DNA of 64,000 nucleotides from Kitasatospora sp. NBC_01287. Lineage in GTDB: Bacteria; Actinomycetota; Actinomycetes; Streptomycetales; Streptomycetaceae. Made by a program: the position numbers and the translations under genes. Shown piece by piece: positions 48,335-56,526 of this stretch (positions are counted from its first letter, which is position 1; every line of letters starts with the position of its first letter). The notes beneath the pieces are model-generated. The model saw only the letters and a program-made list of their open reading frames with translations. It was not told the origin of the DNA and did no database searches. Location of the stretch: assembly GCF_026340565.1 (NCBI RefSeq), contig NZ_JAPEPB010000002.1:558001-622000 (forward strand), read 5' to 3'.

Positions 48335-49464
48335 GGCGCCGAATGCGGCGAGAAGTTGGGCAGCGCCCTGGTCGGCTCGTAGCGGCGCTGCCAGACCGGC
48401 GTGGTCGAGCCGCTGGTGGCCGGCACGATGGCGGACCAGTCGGCCGGGCAGCCGCGACCGCTCTTGCGCTCGCGCTCCTCGTGCCGGACGAACTGCTTGG
48501 TGGCGAAGTGGTGGTCGATGATGGAGACCCCGGCCCGGTCGTAGGAGTGCAGCACCGCCGCGGTGAGCTCCAGCAGCGCGCGATCGCGCCACAGGGTGCG
48601 GTCCCGGCTGGTGTCCAGGCCCATCCCCCGGGCGACGGCGGGTAGTTTGTCGTAGCGGTTGGTGTCGGAGAGGTTGCGGGCGCCGATCTCCGTACAGGTG
48701 TACCAGGCGCTGAACGGCGCCAGGGGGTAGCGCAGGCCACCCAGTTCCAGCACCTGGTCGGAGATCGTGGGAAAGGCGTGCCAGCGCAGGCCCAATCCCT
48801 CGAACCAGGGGTGCTCGGGGTGGCTGATCGGCACCTCGGGGACGGCGTCCGGCGGCAGGTCGAACCACCTGGGCCCACGCCCGGGCCACTGGACGACCAG
48901 CGGCAGCACGTCGTACTCGGTGCCCCGGCCGCGCCAACCCAGCCGCCGCACCGCCTCGGTGAGCGCCACCGTCCCGGGGTCACCCAGCACGGAGCCGTCG
49001 CCACGGCGGTAGCCGGCGTAGCGGATCAGCTGGCCGTTCCAGACCCGGGGCCCTGGCCGGTCGGGCCGGCTCGGTGCGAAGACGCTCAGCAGCAACCGGA
49101 CCTTGCCGCCGTTCCAGGCCAGCCGCAGATGCTCCACCAGGGCCTCGAACAGGGCCCGCTCGTCGCCGCCGACGCCCCCGACCTCGCGGCAGTCACGGAT
49201 CTCCAGCCCCTTCCAGTAGAACTTGCCGATGCACTGGGGGTTGTTCCGCCAGGCGATCCGGGTGCCCAGGAGCAGCTCCCGGGTGTGCTGGCGATAGGTG
49301 CCCCGAACGGCCAGCTCCGCCGCGATCTCCTTGACCCGCCGCTCCGCCGCCTCGGCCGACAGCTCACCCTCGGCGGCGAGTTGGCGCACCAGTGCCGCGG
49401 CCTCGGCGGCCGCCGCAGCCGCGGAAGGCATGGACGGTGGTACGCACAGACGCGTGCCCTGCAC
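48295..49464 (-). CDS. nos: Nitric oxide synthase, oxygenase domain
   Basis: A 389-residue bacterial NOS. Haem-binding block GTRIAWRNNPQCIGKFYWKG with the axial Cys, WNGQLIRYAGYRRGDGSVLGD, YDVLPLVVQWPG, HPWFEGLGLRWHAFPTISD, WYTCTEIGARNLSDTNRYDKL with the Glu that holds arginine, RAGVSIIDHHFATKQFVRHE and GCPADWSAIVPATSGSTTPV are all present. The usual RCIGR reads QCIGK, and the C-terminal pterin/dimer part is replaced by LPNFSPHSAPWPPDG repeats. GTG has GGAG six bases upstream. It makes NO from arginine using external reductases. In Streptomyces NOS can supply nitration chemistry; the only P450 here is 4.5 kb away and in another unit. Confidence 0.92.
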   Translation of the reverse strand: MQGTRLCVPPSMPSAAAAAAEAAALVRQLAAEGELSAEAAERRVKEIAAELAVRGTYRQHTRELLLGTRIAWRNNPQCIGKFYWKGLEIRDCREVGGVGGDERALFEALVEHLRLAWNGGKVRLLLSVFAPSRPDRPGPRVWNGQLIRYAGYRRGDGSVLGDPGTVALTEAVRRLGWRGRGTEYDVLPLVVQWPGRGPRWFDLPPDAVPEVPISHPEHPWFEGLGLRWHAFPTISDQVLELGGLRYPLAPFSAWYTCTEIGARNLSDTNRYDKLPAVARGMGLDTSRDRTLWRDRALLELTAAVLHSYDRAGVSIIDHHFATKQFVRHEERERKSGRGCPADWSAIVPATSGSTTPVWQRRYEPTRALPNFSPHSAPWPPDGAWPPDGA

Positions 49465-49475
49465 AGCGATCTCCT

Positions 49476-49506
49476 GTCAACTACGATGAATCCAGGACAA
49501 GTTGAC
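49476..49506. promoter_or_regulatory. Inverted repeat in the NOS promoter region
   Basis: GTCAACT and AGTTGAC are exact 7-bp arms with a 17-base spacer, 12-42 bp upstream of the NOS start. It may be a repressor site or, since each arm contains TTGAC, a fortuitous pair of -35-like elements. Confidence 0.3.
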
Positions 49507-49742
49507 GCACACATGAACTGCGATGCCCGACCGCAGCCGAACGCTACGCCGCCCGGGCCGCGGCGCGTAGCCGACCGAGCGTCATTTGACGGAACCCATG
49601 CACCACGCTGACGGAACCCCAGCACTCGGCCGCCCGCGCCCCGGTCCACCCGCCTCGCCCCGCGCTCGCTTGCCAGTGGGCCCAGCGGTCCCTACTGTTC
49701 GAGCGGTTGCTCAATCCGATGGCTCAACAGGGTGGAGACGGT

Positions 49743-50387
49743 ATGGCCGGCGCCGGAGGCAAGCGCTCCCTCGGGGCATCGGGCAACCGGAGTTCGGTCC
49801 AGACCCGCGCGGCGCTGGTGCGGGGCGCGGTCGAGGCCCTGCGGGAGAACGGCTTCGCCGGGGCCAGCGCGCGGGAGATCGCCGCGCGGGCGGGCTGCAA
49901 CCAAGCGCTGATCTTCTACCACTTCGGCTCGGTGGCCAAGCTGCAGCTGGCCGCGCTGGACCAGGTCAGCGCGGCCCGCGACGAGCGCTACCGGGCGATG
50001 GTCGAGGAGTCGGGGAGCCTGGGCGACCTGGTGCGGGCGGCGCGGGCGGTCTTCGAGGAGGACCTGGACCAAGGCCATGTCACCGTGCTGGTCGAGATGA
50101 TCGCCGCCGCCCAGTTCACCCCCGAGCTGCGGCCTGAAGTGGCCGCCCGGATCCGCCCCTGGCGCGCCTTCGCCGCCGACAGCGTCCGCGACGCGCTGGC
50201 GGGCTCCCCGGCGGCGCGGCTGCTGCCGCCCGAGGAGCTCGCCCACGCGATCGTGGCCCTCTACCTGGGCCTGGAGATGCTCGCCAACCTCGAAGGCGAG
50301 CGCGAACCCGCGCTGGCGCTCTTCGACCGCGCCGGGAAGGTCGCCTCGCTCCTCGACGTGTTCCGCCGGCGCAAGCGGAAGGCCTGA
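49743..50387 (+). CDS. TetR/AcrR-family transcriptional regulator
   Basis: A 214-residue protein with the N-terminal TetR helix-turn-helix (TRAALVRGAVEALRENGFAGASAREIAARAGCNQALIFYHFGS) and an all-helical ligand domain. ATG at 49743 follows GGAGACGG; an upstream in-frame extension to 49707 has weaker support. It is divergent from the NOS gene (278-bp gap) and precedes the PadR operon by 254 bp, so either may be its target. Confidence 0.9.
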   Translation: MAGAGGKRSLGASGNRSSVQTRAALVRGAVEALRENGFAGASAREIAARAGCNQALIFYHFGSVAKLQLAALDQVSAARDERYRAMVEESGSLGDLVRAARAVFEEDLDQGHVTVLVEMIAAAQFTPELRPEVAARIRPWRAFAADSVRDALAGSPAARLLPPEELAHAIVALYLGLEMLANLEGEREPALALFDRAGKVASLLDVFRRRKRKA

Positions 50388-50573
50388 CCGGGACCTCGGC
50401 CAGGAGCTGTCCGATCCCGACGGCCAGGAGCGGCGGGCCGGGCCGGCCCGAGAGGTCCGCAGCACCGCGGCTGCGGCCGGCCGCGCCGCGCGCCCGATCG
50501 GCGGTGCGCCCGACCGGCGGTGCGTCGACATGAGGGTGCGTCACATTCTCTCGCACGACAGGCGATGGTACAC

Positions 50574-50617
50574 GCCACGTACTTCGTGGCGCGTACTTCA
50601 TGACGCGTAGTAGGGTG
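50574..50617 (+). promoter_or_regulatory. PadR operon promoter with repeated operator-like units
   Basis: Two 14-bp direct copies (CGTACTTCGTGGCG, CGTACTTCATGACG) are followed by a partial third (CGTAGTAGGGTG). GCCACG-TACTT-CGTGGC is an inverted repeat over the first copy, and TAGGGT could be the -10. Located 25-68 bp upstream of the PadR start, this is a likely autoregulatory site. Confidence 0.5.
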
Positions 50618-50641
50618 CGGCTTCAGAACGAGAGGAGCGGC

Positions 50642-50941
50642 ATGCAAGCCAACGATGCCCAGACGCTGGTGCTCTGCGCACTGGCCGACGGACCGCTGCA
50701 CGGCTACGCCATCAACGCGGCGATCGAGGAGCTGACCGGGGAGCGGCTGGGGCCCGGCAGCCTGTACGGGGCACTGGCCAGGCTGGAGTCGAAGCAGTTG
50801 ATCGAGCCGCTCGACGGACAGGGACGCCAGCGGCCGGTGCGGCTGACGCCGGTGGGCCGCGAGGTGCTCGAACGTGAACTGCGAACGATGGCGCGGGTGG
50901 CGAACGCGGGGCTGCGCAGCCTGGGGGTGAACCCGGCGTGA
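50642..50941 (+). CDS. PadR-family transcriptional regulator
   Basis: A 99-residue winged-helix protein (DAQTLVLCALADGPLHGYAINAAIEELTGERLGPGSLYGALARLESKQLIEPL, then RPVRLTPVGREVLERELRTM). It is the short PadR-s2 type without a long C-terminal helix domain. The ATG follows GAGAGGAG. Its stop overlaps the GTG of the membrane protein gene (GTGA), which is the usual PadR partner gene. Confidence 0.92.
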   Translation: MQANDAQTLVLCALADGPLHGYAINAAIEELTGERLGPGSLYGALARLESKQLIEPLDGQGRQRPVRLTPVGREVLERELRTMARVANAGLRSLGVNPA

Positions 50942-51747
50942 GCGTCGTCGCCAGGAGCCTGGTCAGGCTCTATCCGGATGCCTTCCGCGAGCGCTGGGGC
51001 GCCATGGTGGAGGAGGAGGCCCAGGGCGCGGGCTGGAAGTCGTGGCCCAACCTGATCGCGGGCATCGCCGACATGTGGCTGCACCCGGCGGTCTGGCCCG
51101 CCGACTCGCCGGCCCAGCGGCAGCGGCGGGTGGCGACCATGGGCATCACGGTCGCGCTCGCCGCCTGGTTCTTGAGTCATCTGGTGGCCGAGCAGGGCGG
51201 CCCACTGCCCGCCGACGGCGTCCGCGGGGACATCATGCACGGCTGCACCACCCTGCTGCTGCTCGGGATCGCACTGGTCGCCCCCAGGCCCCGGCCCAGC
51301 CTGGGCGCCGCGATCACGCTGCTGCGCTGGGCGGTTCGGCGCCTCGCCGCCCCGACAGTGCTCGGCACGAGCATGGTGGTCGTCGTGCACAGCGGCCTCG
51401 ACCCGGCGGCCTCGCCGCCCACCCTGCGGACCGCCGTGGTCGTCGGCTGGTGGATCGCCCTGGGGCTGGGCGCGATCCAGATCCCGCGGATCTTCACCGG
51501 CGTCGGCGCGGAGGCGGTCGTGCCGCCGCACGCCGGACGGCTCCGCCTCGGTGTCCGGACGCTGGCCGCCGCCAGCGCGACCGGGGGCGCGACCATCCTC
51601 GGCGTCTCCGTGGCGGGCGGCGGCTTCCATCTACTCGCCGCCACCGTCGGCGTGGGCCTGCTGCTGCTGACGGCCCTGTGCGCGGGCACCCTGCGCGACC
51701 TGCGCGACCTGACGGCGGCTCACCACCTGGACGGACCTCATGCCTGA
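50938..51747 (+). CDS. PadR-associated membrane protein
   Basis: A 269-residue protein that starts ARSLVRLYPDAFRERWGAMV, the amphipathic opening seen in proteins encoded next to PadR genes, and then has about six membrane segments (VATMGITVALAAWFLSHLVA, GCTTLLLLGIALVAP, TAVVVGWWIALGLGAI, LLAATVGVGLLLLTALCAG). Function unknown; such proteins are thought to act in envelope or drug responses. It overlaps the PadR stop and the prenyltransferase start (eight bases). Confidence 0.8.
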   Translation: MSVVARSLVRLYPDAFRERWGAMVEEEAQGAGWKSWPNLIAGIADMWLHPAVWPADSPAQRQRRVATMGITVALAAWFLSHLVAEQGGPLPADGVRGDIMHGCTTLLLLGIALVAPRPRPSLGAAITLLRWAVRRLAAPTVLGTSMVVVVHSGLDPAASPPTLRTAVVVGWWIALGLGAIQIPRIFTGVGAEAVVPPHAGRLRLGVRTLAAASATGGATILGVSVAGGGFHLLAATVGVGLLLLTALCAGTLRDLRDLTAAHHLDGPHA

Positions 51748-52510
51748 TTTCCTCCGCACCCTCTACACCCGCCGCCTTCGCCGCCAGGTCACGGCAGGCC
51801 CGCTGCCCAGGCACGTCGGGCTGATCATGGACGGCAACCGCCGCTGGGCCCGGCAGATGGGCATGGCCAACCCCAGCCTCGGCCACAAGGTGGGCGCCGA
51901 GCACGTCGAGGAGGTGCTCTCCTGGTGCGAAGCCCTGGGAATCAAGCACATCACCGTCTTCGTCTGCTCGACCGAGAACCTGCAGCGCCGCGGCGACGCC
52001 GAGGTCGCCTTCCTGATGGAGGTGATCGAACAGGTCGTCACCGACCGGCTCACCAGGCCGGACGCCCGCTGGCAGGTCCACCTCGCCGGCATGCTCGACG
52101 CCCTGCCCGACAGCACGGCCCACGCGCTCAAGGAGGCGGTCGAGGCCACCCGCACCTGCGCCACCGGGGCCCACGTCACCCTGGCCGTCGGCTACGGCGG
52201 CCGGCAGGAGGTCATCGACGCCCTGCGCGAGCTGATGCACGTGCGGGCCGAAGCCGGCGAATCACTGACCGACGTCGCCGACACCCTGACCGTCGACGAC
52301 ATCGCACCGCACCTGTACACCGCCGGCCAGCCCGACCCCGACCTGGTCATCCGCACCAGCGGCGAACAGCGGCTGTCGAACTTCCTGCTCTGGCAGAGCG
52401 CCTACTCGGAGCTGTACTTCTGCGAGGCCTACTGGCCCGCGTTCCGCGAGATCGACTTCCTGCGTGCCGTCCGCAGCTTCGCCGCGAGGCAGCGGCGCTA
52501 CGGCGGCTGA
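51740..52510 (+). CDS. cis-Prenyltransferase (isoprenyl diphosphate synthase, UppS family)
   Basis: A 256-residue enzyme: HVGLIMDGNRRWARQMGM with the catalytic Asp, LGIKHITVFVCSTENLQR, NYGGR-like GYGGRQEVIDAL, and the C-terminal DLVIRTSGEQRLSNFLLWQSAYSELYFC that binds IPP. It condenses isopentenyl diphosphate in Z configuration, giving Z,E-FPP up to undecaprenyl diphosphate; the chain length cannot be read here. It is translated by overlap with the membrane protein gene. A UppS paralogue in a PadR operon suggests inducible lipid-carrier supply. Confidence 0.92.
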   Translation: MPDFLRTLYTRRLRRQVTAGPLPRHVGLIMDGNRRWARQMGMANPSLGHKVGAEHVEEVLSWCEALGIKHITVFVCSTENLQRRGDAEVAFLMEVIEQVVTDRLTRPDARWQVHLAGMLDALPDSTAHALKEAVEATRTCATGAHVTLAVGYGGRQEVIDALRELMHVRAEAGESLTDVADTLTVDDIAPHLYTAGQPDPDLVIRTSGEQRLSNFLLWQSAYSELYFCEAYWPAFREIDFLRAVRSFAARQRRYGG

Positions 52511-52524
52511 GGAGCGGCTGGGCC

Positions 52525-52567
52525 CCCGACCCACGGACGCCCCTGGCACGGGACCACGTGGGTTGGG
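52525..52567. terminator. Hairpin between convergent prenyltransferase and GNAT genes
   Basis: CCCGACCCACG pairs with CGTGGGTTGGG at 10 of 11 positions. It lies between two convergent genes and can end both. Confidence 0.45.
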
Positions 52568-52587
52568 AGCACGCCGGCGGGCGACCC

Positions 52588-53187
52588 TCAGGCCTGCGGG
52601 TCGCGCAGCCCGACGCAGTCGAAGGCCCAGAACGGCTCCGAGTAGACGAACGTGCCCGTCATCCACGGCTCGTGGGCGGAGAGCCGGGCGACCTGGAAGG
52701 CGGCCTCCGGGATGCGCAGCGACGGTGAGCGGAAGCCCAGCGGTCCGGCCGGCTCGAAGCCGCGCGAGCCGTAGTAGCGGGGCGAGCCCTCCAGGAAGAC
52801 CAGCGGCTCCCCCGCCTGCTCGGCCGCCGCGAGGGCGTGCCCGACGAGCCGGGTGCCGATGCCCTGCCCCTGGTACTCGGGGAGCACCCCCAGCGGCGAC
52901 AGGGAGAGGACGTCCACGATCCGGCGCGGCGCGTCCAACCGCGTGGCGCTCAGCATGACGTGGCCGACGACCCGCTCCCGCAGGGTGGCGACGAAGCCGA
53001 TCGGCGCCCGCACGGCAGTGGCCGCCCGCAGGGCCGCCACCAGGCCCGGCACCCGCTCGGGATCGCCGTAGGCGCGTGCGTGGAGCTGGTGCACGGCGTG
53101 GCGGTCGTCGGCGGTCTCCGGCCGGATCAGCACCTCGGCGCTGTCGAAGGAGGTCTCGGCGCCGGGAGCGCTCTCGTGTGTCGTCAT
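52588..53187 (-). CDS. GNAT-family N-acetyltransferase
   Basis: A 199-residue acetyltransferase with the domain from residue 20 to 175: VLIRPETADDRHAVHQLHAR, then LSPLGVLPEYQGQGIGTRLVGHAL with the acetyl-CoA pyrophosphate loop, and FLEGSPRYYGSRGFEPAG. It belongs to the YhbS-like group, for which substrates are mostly unknown. The second GNAT gene lies 66 bp upstream and reads in the same direction. Confidence 0.9.
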   Translation of the reverse strand: MTTHESAPGAETSFDSAEVLIRPETADDRHAVHQLHARAYGDPERVPGLVAALRAATAVRAPIGFVATLRERVVGHVMLSATRLDAPRRIVDVLSLSPLGVLPEYQGQGIGTRLVGHALAAAEQAGEPLVFLEGSPRYYGSRGFEPAGPLGFRSPSLRIPEAAFQVARLSAHEPWMTGTFVYSEPFWAFDCVGLRDPQA

Positions 53188-53252
53188 GGCTGGGAGGGTA
53201 GGGCTCGGATGGCGGCCGGGCGAAGCAATTACGGGAGCGGTTACGGGAGCGG

Positions 53253-53726
53253 TCACGGGAGCCGCAGGATCGTCTCCTCGATCTCGGCGTGCCGCGCGGG
53301 CGCGTGGGAGATCTCGGTCCCGATGACCGTGAAGCCCGCCCGGCGCAGCACCCGGAGCGATCCGAGGTTGTCACTGGCCGCGCGGGCGTGCAGCGGCCGG
53401 AGCGGCACGATGTCGAGCAGCAGGGCCAGGGCCCGGCCGGCCACCCCCTGCCCCCAGGCCGAGCGGTCGATCCAGTAGGTGATCTCGGTGTCGCCCTCGC
53501 TGACGAAGGCGGCGATGCTGCCGACGAGCCGCCCGCCGCGTGTCACCGCGCGCATGGTGACGTCGGGAGCGGCCCGCACCTTGGACAGCCAGCGGTCGAA
53601 CGCCTCGCGGTCGTCGGGGTCCTCGGCGGTGAAGGCCGCCATCCGGGCCGCCTCCGGATCGCGCATCTGGTCGAACAGCTCGTCCGCGTCGGCGTCGTCG
53701 ATCAGCCGCAGTGCCACCTCTGCCAT
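53253..53726 (-). CDS. GNAT-family N-acetyltransferase
   Basis: A 157-residue protein of the RimJ/RimL type: EVALRLIDDADADELFDQMRD, GGRLVGSIAAFVSEGDTEITYWIDRSAWGQGVAGRALALLL (acetyl-CoA loop) and ARAASDNLGSLRVLRRAGF. The ATG has GGAGCACC upstream. It comes first in the pair of leftward GNAT genes. After its stop, the 66-bp gap contains GGGAGCGGTTAC repeats. Confidence 0.88.
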   Translation of the reverse strand: MAEVALRLIDDADADELFDQMRDPEAARMAAFTAEDPDDREAFDRWLSKVRAAPDVTMRAVTRGGRLVGSIAAFVSEGDTEITYWIDRSAWGQGVAGRALALLLDIVPLRPLHARAASDNLGSLRVLRRAGFTVIGTEISHAPARHAEIEETILRLP

Positions 53727-53879
53727 CGGTGCTCCCCGCTCCGTCCGGTCACCGGGCGAACGTACCAGCGGCTGCCGACACCGCGGCCCCACCCGGTCCC
53801 CGGCTCTGCCTGGCGGGCCCCGGGTGCCACGGCCGGGGGGCCGGGACGCTACGCTCCCACCTGCGGCTTCGGCACAACG

Positions 53880-53932
53880 CTGGGCACGGCGCTGGGCACG
53901 GCACTGGGCACGGCACTGGGCACGGCACTGGT
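53880..53932. repeat. Four tandem 12-bp repeats upstream of the VWA gene
   Basis: CTGGGCACGGCA (first copy ending CG) is repeated four times with a partial fifth (CTGGT). It lies between the GNAT promoter and the VWA promoter and is not coding. Confidence 0.75.
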
Positions 53933-53955
53933 CAAAGGGGCGAGCTGACGGTCCG

Positions 53956-53961
53956 TAGGAT
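53956..53961 (+). promoter_or_regulatory. -10 element of a leaderless VWA-gene promoter
   Basis: TAGGAT fits the TANNNT consensus and ends six bases before the GTG at 53968. There is no Shine-Dalgarno in the six bases between, so the transcript probably starts at the GTG or within a base of it. Confidence 0.5.
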
Positions 53962-53967
53962 GCCGCC

Positions 53968-55446
53968 GTGAAGATCAACCGACGACGACCGATCAGGGCG
54001 GCGGGCTTCCTCGCTGCCCTGGCGATATCCGCGGCCTCGCTGCTGTGCGGCCTGCCGGCCCAGGCCGCCACGCCCAGCGCCGCCGCCACTCCCCCGAGCG
54101 CCGCCTCCCCGAGCACCCCGAGCACCCCAGCCTCCCCGAGCACCGCGAGCACCCCGGCCGCCCCGAACGGCGACGGCACGGCGAACAGCGACGGCGGCGC
54201 CACCACCGAGGCCCCCAAGGTCGACCTGGTGCTGGACGTCAGCGGCTCCATGAGCACCGCCGACATCCAGGGCCGCAGCCGGATCTCAGTCGCCCAGCAG
54301 TCCATCGACGAGGTGATCGACGCGCTGCCGCCGGAGGCCGAGTTCGGCATCCGCACGCTCGGCGCGACCTACCCGGTGAGCGACAAGACCGACGGCTGCA
54401 AGGACACCCAGGTGCTCTTCCCGGTCGGCAACACCAACAAGGTGGAGGCCAAGACGGCCGTGGCCACCCTGCGGCCCACCGGCTGGACGCCGATCGGCCT
54501 GGCGCTGCGCGGCGCCGCGCAGGACCTCGGCACCGGCCAGGCCACCCGCCGGATCGTGCTGATCACCGACGGCGAGGACGACTGCGCCCCGCCCGACCCG
54601 TGCGACGTGGCCCGCGAACTGGCCGCCCAGGGCCTGCACCTGGTGGTCGACACGCTCGGTCTGGCGCACGACGACCAGGTCCGCCAGCAGTTGCTCTGCA
54701 TCGCCAACGCGACCGGCGGCACCTACACCGACGTGCGGACCCAGCAGCAGTTGACCGACCGGGTCAAGCAGTTGGTCACCCGCTCCGACCAGACGTACCG
54801 CCAGACACCCGCGCAGGTGGCCGGGACCGACAGCTGCGCCAACGCGCCGGAGCTGACGCCCGGGGTCTACGCGGACCGGGAGAAGTTCTCCGAGCACCGG
54901 GTCTACCGGGTCGCGGTCAAGTCCGGCCAGGAGTTGCGGGCCGCGGTCAGCGTGACCCCCGACCGCGCGGTGGCACCGGACTACGGCGTGCTGCTCCAGG
55001 CCACCGACGGCACCGGCCAGGAGCTGGTCCGCGGCACCGACGCGGGCAGCGGGCGCACCGACGTGGCCTCCACCGGCCTGCGCTGGTCGGCCACGGGCTC
55101 CGCCACCGCTACCGCTTCCACTTCCGCCTCACCTGACTCCGGCTCCGGCTCCGGCACGGGCTCAGGCACGGGCACGGGCACGGGCACGGGCACCGACGGC
55201 GTGCAGCAGGTCTGCCTGATCGTCAGCAACTCCTTCGCCCCGCAGCCCGGCGTGCAGACCGACCCCGGTCTGCCGGTGGAGCTGACCGTGGACGTGGTGG
55301 CGGCCTCGCCCGCGCCCGCCGGTCCGGCGCTGGGCCTGGGCCGCGGCTGGATCCTGCTGCTGGTCCTGACCGGGGCCGGCCTGCTGACCGGCCTGGTCAG
55401 CGGCTGGGTGGCACGCTGGCGGATCGCTGTCTGGCAGGAGAACTGA
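53968..55446 (+). CDS. Secreted, membrane-anchored VWA-domain protein
   Basis: A 492-residue protein. Signal peptide (RAAGFLAALAISAASLLCGLPAQA), a Pro/Ser/Thr-rich stretch, then a von Willebrand A domain (VDLVLDVSGSMSTADIQGRS with the MIDAS DxSGS, TPIGLALRGAAQDLG, IVLITDGEDDCAPPDPC), a beta-sandwich region (DREKFSEHRVYRVAVKSGQELRAAV), a Gly-Thr/Ser repeat and a C-terminal membrane helix (GWILLLVLTGAGLLTGLVSGWV). Cysteine pairs suggest extracytoplasmic disulfides. It is followed after two bases by a partner gene with the same beta-region idea and a C-terminal helix, so the two probably act together at the cell surface. Confidence 0.85.
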   Translation: MKINRRRPIRAAGFLAALAISAASLLCGLPAQAATPSAAATPPSAASPSTPSTPASPSTASTPAAPNGDGTANSDGGATTEAPKVDLVLDVSGSMSTADIQGRSRISVAQQSIDEVIDALPPEAEFGIRTLGATYPVSDKTDGCKDTQVLFPVGNTNKVEAKTAVATLRPTGWTPIGLALRGAAQDLGTGQATRRIVLITDGEDDCAPPDPCDVARELAAQGLHLVVDTLGLAHDDQVRQQLLCIANATGGTYTDVRTQQQLTDRVKQLVTRSDQTYRQTPAQVAGTDSCANAPELTPGVYADREKFSEHRVYRVAVKSGQELRAAVSVTPDRAVAPDYGVLLQATDGTGQELVRGTDAGSGRTDVASTGLRWSATGSATATASTSASPDSGSGSGTGSGTGTGTGTGTDGVQQVCLIVSNSFAPQPGVQTDPGLPVELTVDVVAASPAPAGPALGLGRGWILLLVLTGAGLLTGLVSGWVARWRIAVWQEN

Positions 55447-55448
55447 CG

Positions 55449-56417
55449 ATGCGCGCACCTCTCAAGGCCGGCCTGCTCGCCCTCGGGCTCGGGCTCGGGC
55501 TCACCGTGTTGGCCACACCGGCCGCACCGGTGGCGGCAGCCGCCGCGCCCTCCCCGTCGAGCTCCGTCCCCGGCTCCCCGGCGCCGGCCGGCAGCACCGC
55601 CCCGGCCACCACCTCGGGCACCTCGTTCCTGACCGCGACCACGCTGGCGCCCGGTCAGGACGCCGCCGTGACCGCCTCCACCGGCGACTACCTGTACTGG
55701 GCCTTCGCCGCCTCCGCCGGGCAGACCGCGACCGCGCAGGTCACCGTCACCCTCCCGGCGGCCACCGACCGGCACGGACCGCAGACCTGGTCGCTGGAGG
55801 TCTTCGACGGGCTGCGCCGCCGCCAGGCCTGCACCGCGGGGCCGCAGAACGCGAGCGCCGACCAGAGCACCGGTTCGGTCACCGCGAGCTGCACCCTGCG
55901 CCAGATCCGCGGCTGGGCCGAGCCGTGGTCCGGGGATCCGCTGCCGGGCACCTACTACCTCCGGCTGTCGGTGAGCGACGTGCCGCAGCAGGACCTCGGT
56001 CTGGCCGCGCAGGTGGCCGTGCACGTCAGCGCCACCGGTGGCGCTGACGACGCCCAGCCGGAGGGCGGCGACCTCAAGGCGCCGCTGGTGCCGCCGGTCA
56101 ATCCGGGCAGCACCACCGCCCCGGGCTCGGCCGCGGCACCGACCACGGCTCCCGCCCCGAGCGCGAGCACCGCACCGACGGCGGGGACCCTGCGGGCGGC
56201 CGCGCCGGTCAAGGCGGTCTCGCACTGGTACTCCGAGCTGTTCTCCGGCTGGAACACCCGCTGGTTCTGGACCATGGGCGGCGGCGTCCTGGCCGCGCTG
56301 GCGGGGGTGGCCGGCTACCGGTTCACCCGCCACCCGCGCCGCCGGCGCCTCTTCGGCGCCCCGCCGCCGCCGAGGCGGCCCGAGCCCGCGGCACACCACG
56401 AGCCGCAGCGCTTCTGA
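55449..56417 (+). CDS. Secreted, membrane-anchored partner of the VWA protein
   Basis: A 322-residue protein with a signal peptide (KAGLLALGLGLGLTVLATPA), a Ser/Pro-rich linker, a beta-sandwich-like ectodomain (PGQDAAVTASTGDYLYWAFAAS, QTWSLEVFDGLRRRQAC, PLPGTYYLRLSVSDVPQQDLGL) and a C-terminal helix (WFWTMGGGVLAALAGVAGY) with a basic tail. It resembles the C-terminal half of the upstream VWA protein. The start is two bases after the VWA stop. Function unknown; no enzyme motif. Confidence 0.8.
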   Translation: MRAPLKAGLLALGLGLGLTVLATPAAPVAAAAAPSPSSSVPGSPAPAGSTAPATTSGTSFLTATTLAPGQDAAVTASTGDYLYWAFAASAGQTATAQVTVTLPAATDRHGPQTWSLEVFDGLRRRQACTAGPQNASADQSTGSVTASCTLRQIRGWAEPWSGDPLPGTYYLRLSVSDVPQQDLGLAAQVAVHVSATGGADDAQPEGGDLKAPLVPPVNPGSTTAPGSAAAPTTAPAPSASTAPTAGTLRAAAPVKAVSHWYSELFSGWNTRWFWTMGGGVLAALAGVAGYRFTRHPRRRRLFGAPPPPRRPEPAAHHEPQRF

Positions 56418-56480
56418 CGCTCCGCCGGAAGCGCGTCTGACGCTCCGTCAGACCCGCTCGGGCCCACCGTCGAGCAGGGG

Positions 56481-56516
56481 CCGGGGTCCGGTCGAGTCAC
56501 CTCGACCGGACCCCGG
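56481..56516. terminator. Bidirectional hairpin terminator
   Basis: CCGGGGTCCGGTCGAG, loop TCAC, CTCGACCGGACCCCGG form a perfect 16-bp stem between the convergent VWA-partner and phosphatase genes. No T-run. Confidence 0.75.
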
Positions 56517-56526
56517 TCGTTCGCGT

